A DNA stretch of 44,442 nt from an uncultured Alphaproteobacteria bacterium (lineage in GTDB: Bacteria > Pseudomonadota > Alphaproteobacteria > RF32 > CAG-239), in assembly GCA_934273635.1 (NCBI GenBank), contig CAKQSV010000014.1, forward strand, positions 1 to 44,442. Direction: 5' to 3'. A program made the translations under genes and the position numbers. The notes under the pieces were generated by a model. That model searched no databases. It saw only the letters and a list, made by a program, of their open reading frames with translations, and was not told where the DNA came from. This document shows positions 1 through 8,711 of this stretch, one piece after another; the stretch's first letter is position 1; each line of letters opens with the position of its first letter.

Positions 1-112
1 CACTAAACTCTAAGGCTTTCCCTAACTTTAAACTCACCCTAACCAATTCCGACTAAGTTTCGCTGCGCGTCGGTTACCCTAGCTAGCTCAACAAGTCTCA
101 TTGCGTCTGCTT

Positions 113-270
113 AGCCAAACGGCCACTGGCAGTTTGGCTTGCGCCCGCTCTAATAATTTAGAGAGGGAGGTTTAAACTCACCTCCGGCAGCTATCGCTGC
201 CACCTCCTCTCTAAAAATTTAGCGAGGAGGTACTGGATTGCTTCGGTGGCAAGCCACACTCGCAATGACA
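113..270. repeat. Cluster of intergenic palindromes
   Basis: No gene is visible in bases 1-283. The stretch holds several dyads: AGCCAAAC (113-120) with GTTTGGCT (132-139); a longer stem, 157-171 with 202-215, interrupted by a single bulge and enclosing a GGCAGC/GCTGCC hairpin (186-201); and ATTGC (237-241) with GCAAT (262-266) around GTGGC/GCCAC. The last resembles the TGGATTGC...GCAATGAC palindromes common between alphaproteobacterial genes, which is a memory-based comparison. The motif TTTAAACTCACC appears twice (about 28 and 171). These are probably dispersed intergenic repeats rather than coding sequence. Confidence 0.5.
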
Positions 271-285
271 TTTCAGACTTTGTTT

Positions 286-392
286 TAAAACACGAAAAAG
301 GGTCGTGCTACGACGTTATTTTTCGACGACGTGTACAAATTAGTACACTAGGAGAAAAACAACTAGTATGACGACCCTTTAGCGTGTTTTAA
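286..392 (-). terminator. Large multi-hairpin structure at the 3' end of tuf
   Basis: Directly after the tuf stop codon the minus-strand transcript can form a long closing stem: 288-294 pairs with 383-389, and 300-306 (GGGTCGT) pairs with 371-377 (ACGACCC), with a small internal loop. The minus-strand 3' arm is followed by a run of T, as in an intrinsic terminator. Inside are GTGTAC/GTACAC (331-348) and ACTAG/CTAGT (347-367), plus a competing GTCGT-GCT-ACGAC hairpin (302-314). Most terminators are one simple hairpin; this one spans about 100 nt. It may instead be a small inserted palindromic element with imperfect 19-bp ends. Confidence 0.6.
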
Positions 393-398
393 CCCAGA

Positions 399-1589
399 TT
401 ATTTGATAATCTTCGATACCACACCTGCTCCAACTGTGTGACCACCTTCACGGATAGCGAAACGCAAACCTTCGTTCATCGCAATCGGGTGAATCAATTT
501 AGCTGTCATGCGGATGTTATCACCTGGCATTACCATCTCGGTACCTTCCGGCAACTCAATCGCACCAGTTACATCCGTCGTACGGAAGTAGAATTGCGGA
601 CGATAGTTGCTGAAGAACGGCGTATGACGACCACCTTCTTCTTTGGTCAAAATGTAGCATTCGCAAGTGAAGTCTGTGTGCGGGGTAATGGTTCCAGGAG
701 CTGCCAAAACTTGACCACGCTCTACTTCTTCTCTCTTGGTACCGCGCAACAATACACCGATGTTATCGCCGGCTTCGCCTTCATCCAACAACTTACGGAA
801 CATTTCGATACCGGTGCAAGTTGTTTTTTGTGTCGGTTTAATACCTACGATTTCGATTTCATCGCCTACGTGCAATACACCGCGCTCTACACGACCGGTT
901 ACTACTGTACCACGACCAGAGATTGAGAACACATCTTCAATCGGCATCAAGAACGGTTGATCTTTCGGGCGTTCCGGTTGCGGAATATAGCTGTCTACGG
1001 CTTTCATCAATTCAATGATTGAATCGTGACCAATCTTCTTGTCGCCATCTTCCAATACGGCCAAGGCACTACCTTTAATGATAGGAATTTCATCGCCAGG
1101 GAAGTCGTATGATTTCAACAAATCACGGATTTCCATTTCTACCAATTCCAACAATTCAGGATCATCAACTTGGTCTACTTTGTTCATATAAACAACCAAA
1201 GCCGGTACACCTACTTGACGAGCCAACAAAATGTGCTCACGGGTTTGCGGCATCGGACCATCAGCGGCAGATACAACCAAAATTGCACCATCCATCTGAG
1301 CGGCACCGGTAATCATGTTCTTTACATAGTCGGCGTGACCCGGGCAGTCAACGTGCGCATAGTGGCGGTTCGGGGTTTCATACTCTACGTGTGAAGTAGA
1401 AATGGTGATACCACGAGCTTTTTCTTCAGGGGCTTTATCAATCTGATCATATGCGGTGAAGTTTGCGCCGCCTTCTTCTGCCAATACTTTCGTGATGGCT
1501 GCTGTCAATGTGGTTTTACCGTGGTCTACGTGGCCGATTGTACCTATGTTACAGTGCGGCTTTGTACGCTCAAATTTCTCTTTTGCCAT
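399..1589 (-). CDS. tuf: Elongation factor Tu
   Basis: EF-Tu delivers aminoacyl-tRNA to the ribosomal A site in a GTP-dependent cycle, and the EF-Ts gene lies elsewhere in this window. The protein is 396 residues, the normal family length. The G1 motif GHVDHGKT is at about residues 19-26, followed by DCPGH near 81 and NKVD near 136, so all GTP-binding motifs are intact. The C-terminal beta-barrel domains are complete. The gene lies about 50 bases after tRNA-Gly and tRNA-Tyr on the same strand, the arrangement seen in many tufB-type operons, so co-transcription is likely. A purine-rich AGGA site precedes the ATG. Identification is secure; the window does not show whether a second tuf copy exists. 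Confidence 0.98.
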   Translation of the reverse strand: MAKEKFERTKPHCNIGTIGHVDHGKTTLTAAITKVLAEEGGANFTAYDQIDKAPEEKARGITISTSHVEYETPNRHYAHVDCPGHADYVKNMITGAAQMDGAILVVSAADGPMPQTREHILLARQVGVPALVVYMNKVDQVDDPELLELVEMEIRDLLKSYDFPGDEIPIIKGSALAVLEDGDKKIGHDSIIELMKAVDSYIPQPERPKDQPFLMPIEDVFSISGRGTVVTGRVERGVLHVGDEIEIVGIKPTQKTTCTGIEMFRKLLDEGEAGDNIGVLLRGTKREEVERGQVLAAPGTITPHTDFTCECYILTKEEGGRHTPFFSNYRPQFYFRTTDVTGAIELPEGTEMVMPGDNIRMTAKLIHPIAMNEGLRFAIREGGHTVGAGVVSKIIK

Positions 1590-1638
1590 TTTACAAAATC
1601 CTAAAATTTAATTGTTAAGTTATTCGGAGAGGAAAAAT

Positions 1639-1712
1639 TGGAGCGGGTGAGGGGAATCGAACCCCCGTCATAAGCTTGGAAGGCTTCTGCTCTACCATTG
1701 AGCTACACCCGC
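1639..1712 (-). tRNA. tRNA-Gly (anticodon TCC)
   Basis: On the minus strand the sequence folds as a tRNA: acceptor GCGGGTG pairs with CACCCGC, the T-loop reads GGTTCGATTCC, and the anticodon loop CTTCCAA gives anticodon TCC. The discriminator base is T, and the 3' CCA is encoded (1639-1641). It lies between tRNA-Tyr and tuf, consistent with a shared transcript. Confidence 0.96.
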
Positions 1713-1747
1713 TTAAAATAGCCTCTATCCGAGAGCCCTATAAAAAA

Positions 1748-1833
1748 TGGTGGAGGGGGATGGATTCGAACCATCGTAGACTAAAGTCGACGGATTTACA
1801 GTCCGTTGCATTTGACCGCTCTGCCACCCCTCC
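1748..1833 (-). tRNA. tRNA-Tyr (anticodon GTA)
   Basis: Minus-strand class II tRNA with acceptor GGAGGGG/CCCCTCC, the anticodon loop CTGTAAA giving GTA, a long variable arm (CGACTTTAGTCTACG region) and T-loop GGTTCGAATCC. The 3' CCA is encoded at 1748-1750. It is the first gene of the tRNA-Tyr, tRNA-Gly, tuf unit. Confidence 0.96.
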
Positions 1834-1876
1834 GCAAAAATCGGAAAAGTTACCATTTTTGTAAGTCACTGTTTGC

Positions 1877-1905
1877 AAATAAACGTATTTTTGGGTCTTT
1901 GTCAA
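1877..1905 (-). promoter_or_regulatory. Candidate promoter for tRNA-Tyr, tRNA-Gly and tuf
   Basis: On the minus strand a perfect TTGACA (-35, 1905-1900) is followed 17 bases later by TTATTT (1882-1877), about 45 bases upstream of tRNA-Tyr. The -35 is exact; the -10 is weak. A 7-bp dyad AATATCT/AGATATT (1904-1922) sits against the -35 on its upstream side. Confidence 0.5.
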
Positions 1906-1978
1906 TATCTTTTTTAGATATTTCTTAATTTATTTAACTTATCCTCAAGTTTGTTGATTATTTTCAGGACGATAACAG

Positions 1979-2863
1979 ATGGATAAAAATATTATCACCG
2001 AAGCCCGCAACCCCGACACTGTTAATATTGACCTTGCAGACTCGCTCGAGATTGCGCGCGCCATTAATAATGAGGATAAAAAAGTCGCTTTGGCGGTTGA
2101 AAAGGTTTTGCCTCAGGTCGCCAACGCCATAGACGCCGCGGCGCTCTCTTTGCAAAAAGGCGGACGCATTGCCTATTTTGGGGCGGGAACCAGCGGACGT
2201 ATCGGGGTTTTGGACGCCTCGGAGTGTCCGCCGACGTTTGGCGTGTCTCCCCAATTGGTGCAAGGTTTTATCGCCGGCGGCGACAAGGCTTTGCGCTCGG
2301 CGGTCGAAAATGCCGAAGACAGTATCCAATTAGCCGAACAGGATTTTAACGCCTTTGCCCCCTCGCCTGTTGATGTGGTAATCGCAATCTCGGCAAGCGG
2401 TAATCCCGCTTATTGCCTTAAGGTTTTGCAACTTGCCCAAGAAAACGGCTGCAAGACGGTGGCCGTTAGCTCTAATCCCTTGGCTAAAATGGCTGAATTT
2501 GCAGATATTTTCATTAATCCGATTGTGGGGGAAGAGGCGATTACGGGCTCGTCGCGGATGAAGTCGGGCACGGCGCAGAAAATGGTGCTCAATATGATTT
2601 CAACCGGCGCCATGGTGCGAATCGGCAAGACGTATCAGAACTATATGATCGACCTGCAGCCCACCAACAAAAAGCTGATTGAGCGAAGCATTCGTTTTAT
2701 CGCCGAGATTTGCGGTCTTGATTCATCCAAGGCGGAAGAATATTTTGAAAAAAGCGGGCGCAATGTGAAAACCGCTTGCGTTATGGCTTGCAGGCAGTGT
2801 ACAAAAAACGAGGCGGAGAAATTATTAGCCGCAGAAGGCGGAATTTTAAGAAAGGTTATTTGA
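1979..2863 (+). CDS. murQ: N-acetylmuramic acid 6-phosphate etherase
   Basis: MurQ cleaves the lactyl ether of MurNAc-6-phosphate to give GlcNAc-6-phosphate and D-lactate during recycling of cell-wall sugars in the cytoplasm. The 294-residue protein has the family length. The signature GAGTSGRIGVLDASECPP is present near residues 68-86, inside a SIS sugar-isomerase domain, and GSSRMKSGTAQK follows near 190. An AGGA-like site precedes the ATG. The next gene, rlmB, starts two bases after the stop, so the two are probably co-transcribed. An AmpG-like transporter, which could import the same cell-wall fragments, lies 8 kb downstream. Confidence 0.94.
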   Translation: MDKNIITEARNPDTVNIDLADSLEIARAINNEDKKVALAVEKVLPQVANAIDAAALSLQKGGRIAYFGAGTSGRIGVLDASECPPTFGVSPQLVQGFIAGGDKALRSAVENAEDSIQLAEQDFNAFAPSPVDVVIAISASGNPAYCLKVLQLAQENGCKTVAVSSNPLAKMAEFADIFINPIVGEEAITGSSRMKSGTAQKMVLNMISTGAMVRIGKTYQNYMIDLQPTNKKLIERSIRFIAEICGLDSSKAEEYFEKSGRNVKTACVMACRQCTKNEAEKLLAAEGGILRKVI

Positions 2864-2864
2864 T

Positions 2865-3635
2865 ATGGCTAAATTTAGAACCAACAACCAACAACACACC
2901 AAGCCGCAAGGGTTGTTTTTGTATGGCAGGCATCCGGTTTGCGCCGCGATTAACAATCCCAAGCGGCAGATTTTGGCGGTTTATGTGACTGCGGACAACG
3001 CCGCCGAGGCGCGGGAAGACTGCAAAAAAGCCGGTCGCAACGAGGCGGTGGTGAAAGTTGTCGACCGCAAAGAAATTGAGCGTTTGTTGCCGTCTGACGC
3101 CGTTCATCAGGGGTTTGCGGCACAGGTGAAAGAGCTTGAAAACCTTGATATTACTGATATTTGCGTCATGGCGCAAGATTTGGACAAGTGCCACGTTTTA
3201 ATTTTAGACCAAGTGACCGACCCGCAGAATATCGGCGCGATTATCCGCTCCTGCGCGGCGTTTAACGCTCTGGCTTTGATTGTGCAAGACAAAAATTCTC
3301 CGGCGGAATCCGGCGCTATGGCTAAAGCGTCAGCCGGTATGATTGAGATTTTGCCGGTGGTGCGGGTGACCAATCTGTCTCGGGCGATTGAAACCCTGAA
3401 AGACGCCGGATTTTGGACGGTGGGTATGGACGGATACGCCACCACCACAATCGACAAGCTGAACAAAGCCGGCAAAACCGCTATTATTATGGGTAGCGAA
3501 GGCAAAGGTATGCGGCGTTTGATTGAAGAATCGTGCGATATGACCGTGAGATTGCCCATATCGGAAAAAGTGGAAAGTTTAAACGTTGCCACAGCCGCGG
3601 CAATCGCTTTGTATGAAATTAACAAACCCGAATAA
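2865..3635 (+). CDS. rlmB: 23S rRNA 2'-O-ribose methyltransferase, SpoU/TrmH family (RlmB-type)
   Basis: This is a SPOUT-class methyltransferase predicted to transfer a methyl group from S-adenosylmethionine to a ribose 2'-OH of 23S rRNA, with G2251 as the RlmB target in E. coli. The 256 residues contain an N-terminal L30e-like substrate-binding part (FLYGRHPVCAAI at about 16-27) and the trefoil-knot motifs: motif 1 DPQNIGAIIRSC near 118, motif 2 IIMGSEGKGMRRL near 207, and motif 3 ESLNVATAAAIALYE near 235. The start codon follows the murQ stop almost directly, so translation is likely coupled. Exact target specificity (RlmB versus another TrmH paralogue) cannot be proved from sequence alone. 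Confidence 0.85.
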   Translation: MAKFRTNNQQHTKPQGLFLYGRHPVCAAINNPKRQILAVYVTADNAAEAREDCKKAGRNEAVVKVVDRKEIERLLPSDAVHQGFAAQVKELENLDITDICVMAQDLDKCHVLILDQVTDPQNIGAIIRSCAAFNALALIVQDKNSPAESGAMAKASAGMIEILPVVRVTNLSRAIETLKDAGFWTVGMDGYATTTIDKLNKAGKTAIIMGSEGKGMRRLIEESCDMTVRLPISEKVESLNVATAAAIALYEINKPE

Positions 3636-3651
3636 TTCGGAGTGTCCGCTC

Positions 3652-4371
3652 ATGAAAAAAACTTTGGAAGTCTGCGCCCTGCTCAAGCAATATGGCAATG
3701 TCTGCGCCGTGGATATGGTGTTTTTTAGCGCACAAAAAGGCGAGATTATCGCCCTGCTCGGTCCTAACGGCGCCGGAAAGTCGACTTTGCTTAATATGAT
3801 TTCGGGCTTGTTGGCGCCTGACAGCGGCATCATCAAAGTTTGTGAGACAGAAATAAACACCGGTCCAGATATTTATAAGGGGAATATCGGCTTTTTGGCA
3901 GAGGGCGCGCCGATGTATGGCGATATGACGGTGGAAGACTTTTTGAGTTATATGGCGGCGCTTAAGGGGGTGGCTCACGCTCAAGTGCGGGCGGCGGAAA
4001 AATTGGCGCAGATTGAAGATGTGAAAAATATGCGAATCGAAAACTTATCAAAAGGTTATAAACGCCGCGTGGGCTTCGCGCAGAGCATTTTATCAGACCC
4101 GCCGCTCTTGCTTTTGGACGAGCCGACCGACGGGCTTGACCCCAATCAAAAAGAGCATATTCGCCAATTAATTAAGGCTATGGGAAAAAACAAAACCATT
4201 ATTATTTCAACCCACTTGTTGGATGATGTGGAAGAAATGTGCAATCGGATTATGATTATGAATCAGGGTAAAATCGTTGCAGACGGAGACAAGAGCGAGG
4301 TTTTGAAAATTGCGCACGACCGCTCACTGGCAACGGCTTTCAAAAAACTGACGGGAGGCGTTCATGCGTAA
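3652..4371 (+). CDS. ABC transporter ATP-binding protein, GldA-like
   Basis: Cytoplasmic ATPase subunit of an ABC-2-type exporter. The 239-residue protein has Walker A GPNGAGKST at residues 37-45, the signature LSKGYKRRVG, Walker B LLLLDEPTDGLD, and the switch histidine in STH, so it should hydrolyse ATP. I chose the ATG at 3652 because GGAG lies 9 bases upstream; a longer in-frame reading would overlap rlmB with no ribosome site. The gene overlaps the start of the next gene by 8 bases. That gene encodes the membrane partner, so the pair forms one transporter of the kind named after gliding-motility GldA/GldF/GldG. In non-gliding bacteria the substrate of these systems is unknown. Confidence 0.88.
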   Translation: MKKTLEVCALLKQYGNVCAVDMVFFSAQKGEIIALLGPNGAGKSTLLNMISGLLAPDSGIIKVCETEINTGPDIYKGNIGFLAEGAPMYGDMTVEDFLSYMAALKGVAHAQVRAAEKLAQIEDVKNMRIENLSKGYKRRVGFAQSILSDPPLLLLDEPTDGLDPNQKEHIRQLIKAMGKNKTIIISTHLLDDVEEMCNRIMIMNQGKIVADGDKSEVLKIAHDRSLATAFKKLTGGVHA

Positions 4372-7300
4372 GTTTGTCGCCATTGTCAAATATGAATTGC
4401 TACGGTATTTTATGTCGCCGGTGGCCTATGTTTATTTGTTGACGTTTTTGTTTTTGAACGCCTCGTTCACGCTGTATCTGGGGTATTTTTTAGAGCGAGG
4501 ACAAGCAGACTTAAGCCTGATGTTTGGCTATCAGCCTTGGATTTATCTGATTTTTATCTCGGGCATTGCCATGCGGCTGTGGGCTGAGGAATTTAAGACG
4601 CAAACCGTGACGCAGATTTTGTCTTTGCCGGTTTCCGCGGCGCAGTTGGTGTGGGGAAAGTTCGCGGCGGCATGGATTTTTTGTTCTTTTGCATTGGCAC
4701 TGACGTTTCCGTTTGCGGTAACGGCCAATGTGTTGGGACAACCGGACAACGGCATTATCACCGCCTCGTATTTGGGGAGTTTTTTGTTGGCAGGCGCCAT
4801 GCTCGCCACCGCGCAGACAATGTCGTCCCTGACCAAAAGTCAGGTAATTGCGTTGGTGTTGGCTGTCATTGTGAACTTGCTGTTTTTTTTGAGCGGTTTG
4901 GAATATGTGTTGCGCTTTTTCAGAAGTTTTTTGCCCGACGCATTGGTTGAGAATATTGCTTATTTGAGTTTTTTATCACACTACGGCGATTTGTGCGGCG
5001 GGGTTATCGGACTTCGCGATATTGTCTTTTTTGCCTCAGTTATCATTCTGTTTAATTTTATGACCGAGGTTTTGGTGCGAGGAAAAACCTCGGGCATAGC
5101 GCCGATTATCGGTCGCGGCAATAAATTTGGCTACGCATGGCTGATAATATCGGCATGGCTGATTTTTGCCGGTTTTAACTTGACAATCAACGCCATATTT
5201 GCCGGACAGAGAATTGATATGACCGAAGATAAGATATTTACCCTCTCCCCCGCCGCCGAGCAGATTTTACATAATATCAAAGAACCGGTGACGATACGGG
5301 TTTATTATTCCCCCGTGCTGTCTTCTCGCAACACTTTGTTCCGCAAGGCTGTCGACCGATTGGAAATTTTGCTGAAAACACTGCAACAACGAGCAAACGG
5401 GCGGTTGTCTTATCGTTTTTATTATCCCGAGCCAATGAACCGCGCGGAAGATATGGCTATGCACGATAAATTACAGCCTATTCCCCTGCCCGACCTTAAC
5501 CAAAGCGCTTTTTTTGGCATCACCTTGATTGACGAGGCCGGAAAGCAAGAGGTTATCCCCTATATTCCGTTGGAAAATATTGAAAAAATCGAGTCTGAAA
5601 TTTTGCAAAAAATATATACTTTTTCTCATCGTAAGCCGACTTTGGGGATTGTCTCGTCATTACCCTTGTTCGGGCAAGTGTTGGACGCTGACAAAGTCGG
5701 CACAAACTGGCGGATTACGGATGAGATTAAAGCTCTGTATAATATTAAGATGATTAACAAGCCCGAGGATTTGCGCAAGATTGATGTTTTGGCGCTGTTA
5801 CACCCGCAATCAATGTCTTCGGCATTGGTCGACAAAATCGCGGCTTATACCCTCGGCGGCGGCAAAATTTTGGTTTTGGCAGACGTTGCGGCGGAGGCTC
5901 AGAGACTTTATTCTCCGGTTAATCAGAGATTTTCGCCATCGCAATTAGGAAATTTGGAAAAGCTGTGGGGTTTTGAATTTAATCCGTCGGTTATTGTCGC
6001 CGATTTGGACAACTCGCTCACCGTTAATGCCGGAAGCAAAAAGCACGCGCTGTTTGTGCAAGATGTGATACAGCTTAATTTACCGGTTGTCAGCGCAGAA
6101 CCCGAGGTTAAAAACTTGCGGCGGGTGTTGTTGACTTCGGCAACGCCTATCAAGCACATAAAAGGTCATGACACGACGTTTATTCCGCTATTGCAAACAA
6201 GCCATAATTCAGCCTTGTTCCCCGCAGAAGCAATTTATCAAAACCTGAATCCGGCGGATATTTTGGCGCAATTTAAGTCTGACAATCTGGTTAAAACCGT
6301 GGCGGCCAAAATCATCAGCAACAAGCTTGAGCATCCGTTTGAGGTGATTGTTATCGGCGACAGCGATTTGGCTTATGATGATTTTTGGAGCCAATATAAA
6401 ACTTTTGACGAATATCAATACGCCGTGGTGCTAAACGATAACGCCAATTTGATTTTGAACGCGCTCGACAGTCTGAGCGACAACCAAGCCATGGTCGATT
6501 TGCGACGTTCCGCCGACAGCGAACGCCGTTTTGAGGCTTGGGAACGGTTGCGCAAGCAAAACTCCTTGACCGTTACCGCCGCCGAACGCAAACTGTTGGC
6601 GGAGATTGACGAGGTTAAAACGCAACTCAACGATTTGTGGCGTAAGAAAAATTTTGAAGAAAGGCAAGACTTTTCTGATGACGAGCTGGAAGTTATCGCG
6701 CAATTCCGTTCCGCTTTGCAAAAAAGCAAACAACAGTTGGCAGAGGTACGAACCAAAGTTAATGCCAATTTGGCAAAGCAACAAAATTTGGCGGTTTTGT
6801 TCAACCTCTACGCCGTGCCTTTGCTCATTATTTGCGGCTTGGGAATATTTGTCTTTTGCCACCGCAAGGCGTGCAAATATCGTTGCCAAACGAAGACTCG
6901 CATGAGTGCGAAGCTGATGACTTTGACCATTGGCGGCTGTATGCTGTTTGCTTTGGGCTTGTTTTTGTCTTTGCACCAATTTGGCGACCGTAACGACTTT
7001 GAAAACCAACCGGTGTTCAGCGACTGGCAACAACAACTCAACAACATCAGCCATATTCGCTTCAAACACCAAAATCAGGTTTTGCATTTTTATAAAAAAG
7101 ACGGCATGTGGCAAATTGAAGGTTTTGAGGGCTATCCGCTTTATCAAAGGCGGGTGGTGAACTTTTTGGCCACGCTGTCCAACGCTCGTTTTTTGGAGCG
7201 TAAAAGCGCCCGCGCCGAATATCTGCCCAAGTTTGGGTTGGACGCAACGCACGCCACAGCGGTGACACTCAGCAATGAGGATAACCGTCCCTTGCTGCAA

Positions 7301-7792
7301 TTTGACATCGGTCGTTATGACGAAGAAATCGGGCGCGGCGGACGCGGCGCGTTTTTGAAGTTTAGCAACAAGTTTCAGGTGTGGCTGATTGAGGCCGATT
7401 TTTTGAGTCTGTCAACCGATTGGCGCGAGTGGACACTCAATACGGCTCTTAATTTGCGGTTCGGGCGGTTGCTGAAGTCTGACCTAACGGATAATGAGGA
7501 TATGTTGTTGCTGTTGTTCAAAGAATTTATCAACACGCCGCTGACATTGAGCTATGAACCAACATCAGAGCTTAGCTTGCGGCACAGAGTTTGGCTGACG
7601 TTTGAAAACGGGGACAACTTCGGCATAAATCTGTGGCAAAAAGGGAGCAAATATTATTTGTCTTATCGCTTTGTTGAACAGCCTCAGGGAAATTATTTGC
7701 AATTATTTGCAAAATATGCTACCGGCAAACTTTATGAAATTTCGGAACAAAACGCGGAGAAAATAAACGATGTCATCGAATCGGTTAAGTAA
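4364..7792 (+). CDS. Fused ABC permease (GldF-like), GldG-like domain and DUF4340 protein
   Basis: A single 1142-residue frame joins three parts that are usually separate genes. Residues 1-245 form an ABC-2 permease with about six membrane segments, starting KYELLRYFMSPVAYVYL. Residues 255-835 are GldG-like: a membrane anchor, the RIDMTEDKIFTLS segment, a large extracytoplasmic region, a coiled-coil-rich stretch near 715-800, and a second membrane helix with the end FVFCHRKA. Residues 847-1142 begin with another helix and form a DUF4340-type extracytoplasmic domain. No frameshift or stop separates the parts; the third begins with an internal Met (codon at 6902). The gene overlaps its GldA-like ATPase by 8 bases. 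The fused architecture suggests fixed stoichiometry of the complex; its substrate is unknown. Confidence 0.85.
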   Translation: MRKFVAIVKYELLRYFMSPVAYVYLLTFLFLNASFTLYLGYFLERGQADLSLMFGYQPWIYLIFISGIAMRLWAEEFKTQTVTQILSLPVSAAQLVWGKFAAAWIFCSFALALTFPFAVTANVLGQPDNGIITASYLGSFLLAGAMLATAQTMSSLTKSQVIALVLAVIVNLLFFLSGLEYVLRFFRSFLPDALVENIAYLSFLSHYGDLCGGVIGLRDIVFFASVIILFNFMTEVLVRGKTSGIAPIIGRGNKFGYAWLIISAWLIFAGFNLTINAIFAGQRIDMTEDKIFTLSPAAEQILHNIKEPVTIRVYYSPVLSSRNTLFRKAVDRLEILLKTLQQRANGRLSYRFYYPEPMNRAEDMAMHDKLQPIPLPDLNQSAFFGITLIDEAGKQEVIPYIPLENIEKIESEILQKIYTFSHRKPTLGIVSSLPLFGQVLDADKVGTNWRITDEIKALYNIKMINKPEDLRKIDVLALLHPQSMSSALVDKIAAYTLGGGKILVLADVAAEAQRLYSPVNQRFSPSQLGNLEKLWGFEFNPSVIVADLDNSLTVNAGSKKHALFVQDVIQLNLPVVSAEPEVKNLRRVLLTSATPIKHIKGHDTTFIPLLQTSHNSALFPAEAIYQNLNPADILAQFKSDNLVKTVAAKIISNKLEHPFEVIVIGDSDLAYDDFWSQYKTFDEYQYAVVLNDNANLILNALDSLSDNQAMVDLRRSADSERRFEAWERLRKQNSLTVTAAERKLLAEIDEVKTQLNDLWRKKNFEERQDFSDDELEVIAQFRSALQKSKQQLAEVRTKVNANLAKQQNLAVLFNLYAVPLLIICGLGIFVFCHRKACKYRCQTKTRMSAKLMTLTIGGCMLFALGLFLSLHQFGDRNDFENQPVFSDWQQQLNNISHIRFKHQNQVLHFYKKDGMWQIEGFEGYPLYQRRVVNFLATLSNARFLERKSARAEYLPKFGLDATHATAVTLSNEDNRPLLQFDIGRYDEEIGRGGRGAFLKFSNKFQVWLIEADFLSLSTDWREWTLNTALNLRFGRLLKSDLTDNEDMLLLLFKEFINTPLTLSYEPTSELSLRHRVWLTFENGDNFGINLWQKGSKYYLSYRFVEQPQGNYLQLFAKYATGKLYEISEQNAEKINDVIESVK

Positions 7793-8711
7793 ACAAGAAG
7801 CTGACAAACTCAAACATCGAGCCTCGGTCGCAAGCATTGCTTTGTCCGGCATGTTGAGCCTGTTAAAACTGGGAGCGGCGTTTTATTCCGGTTCGTTGGC
7901 GGTGTTGTCGTCAATGATTGACAGTCTGTCGGATATTTTGGCATCGGCAATCACATTTGTGGCCATTAAGTTTTCGGCCAAACCGGCGTCGGAAATGCAC
8001 CGCTACGGCTATGGCAAAGCCGAGGCGGTCAGCGCCTTGTTTCAGGCGGCGTTTATCGCCGGTTCGGGCTTGTTTGTGATGTATGATTCCCTCACTCGTC
8101 TCATGCAACCGCGGGCTTTGGAACAGACCGGCTTGGCGATTGCGATTATGGTCATCAGTTTGGTGAGCACTTTGTTTTTGATTTCGTATCAAAAACATGT
8201 GGCGAAAGTAACGGAATCTCAGGCCATCAATGCCGACAGCGAGCACTATGTGGTTGATATTTTGACCAATGCCTCCATTATTTTGAGTCTGACGGTGGTT
8301 AAACTTTTTGATATTGACTGGTTTGACACCTTAACCGCATTTGTGATTGCGGTATATTTGCTGATTAATGCTTATCGGTTGGCCTGTGAGGCTATCAACC
8401 TGTTGCTTGACCACGAATTGGATGATGATATTCGCGACAATATTAAAAAAATTGTGTCCGCTCACAAAGAGGTTAAGGGTATGCACGACCTGCGCACCCG
8501 TAGTCTTGGCAATGAATATATGTTTGAGCTGCATTTGGAGCTTGACGGTGGTCAAACTCTCTATCAGGCGCATGAAATCTCCGACGCCGTGGAACAGACC
8601 TTAATCAAAGCCTATCCCAACGCACAGATTATTATACATCAAGACCCCGCGGGGATTAAGGAACACCGTTTGGACAACCAGCTCACTCGCCGCAGAAAGG
8701 CTAAAAAATAA
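7770..8711 (+). CDS. Cation diffusion facilitator (FieF/ZitB-like metal efflux)
   Basis: Inner-membrane metal/proton antiporter of the CDF family, expected to export divalent cations such as Zn, Fe or Mn. The 313 residues hold about six membrane helices and a C-terminal cytoplasmic ferredoxin-like domain. The metal-site motifs are visible: DSLSDILAS in helix 2 (about residues 51-59) and DSEHYVVDIL in helix 5 (HxxxD), both as in FieF. The C-terminal domain has the HDLRTRSLGNEYMFELHLELD pattern. The start overlaps the preceding gene by 23 bases and has a GGAG site upstream. The 3' end overlaps gmk on the other strand by 11 bases. Metal choice cannot be read from sequence alone. Confidence 0.9.
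   Translation: MSSNRLSKQEADKLKHRASVASIALSGMLSLLKLGAAFYSGSLAVLSSMIDSLSDILASAITFVAIKFSAKPASEMHRYGYGKAEAVSALFQAAFIAGSGLFVMYDSLTRLMQPRALEQTGLAIAIMVISLVSTLFLISYQKHVAKVTESQAINADSEHYVVDILTNASIILSLTVVKLFDIDWFDTLTAFVIAVYLLINAYRLACEAINLLLDHELDDDIRDNIKKIVSAHKEVKGMHDLRTRSLGNEYMFELHLELDGGQTLYQAHEISDAVEQTLIKAYPNAQIIIHQDPAGIKEHRLDNQLTRRRKAKK

Noticed and set aside
113..270. CRISPR array
   Set aside because: The palindromes are neither regularly spaced nor identical, and no cas genes are nearby. No CRISPR array was seen anywhere in the window.
438..926. Plus-strand frame of 162 codons within tuf
   Set aside because: Shadow of EF-Tu on the opposite strand; no homology or ribosome site.
6431..7300. Antisense reading frame of 289 codons inside the GldG/DUF4340 gene
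   Set aside because: It lies opposite a clearly coding gene, has no recognisable domain or ribosome site, and its length follows from the codon bias of the sense strand.
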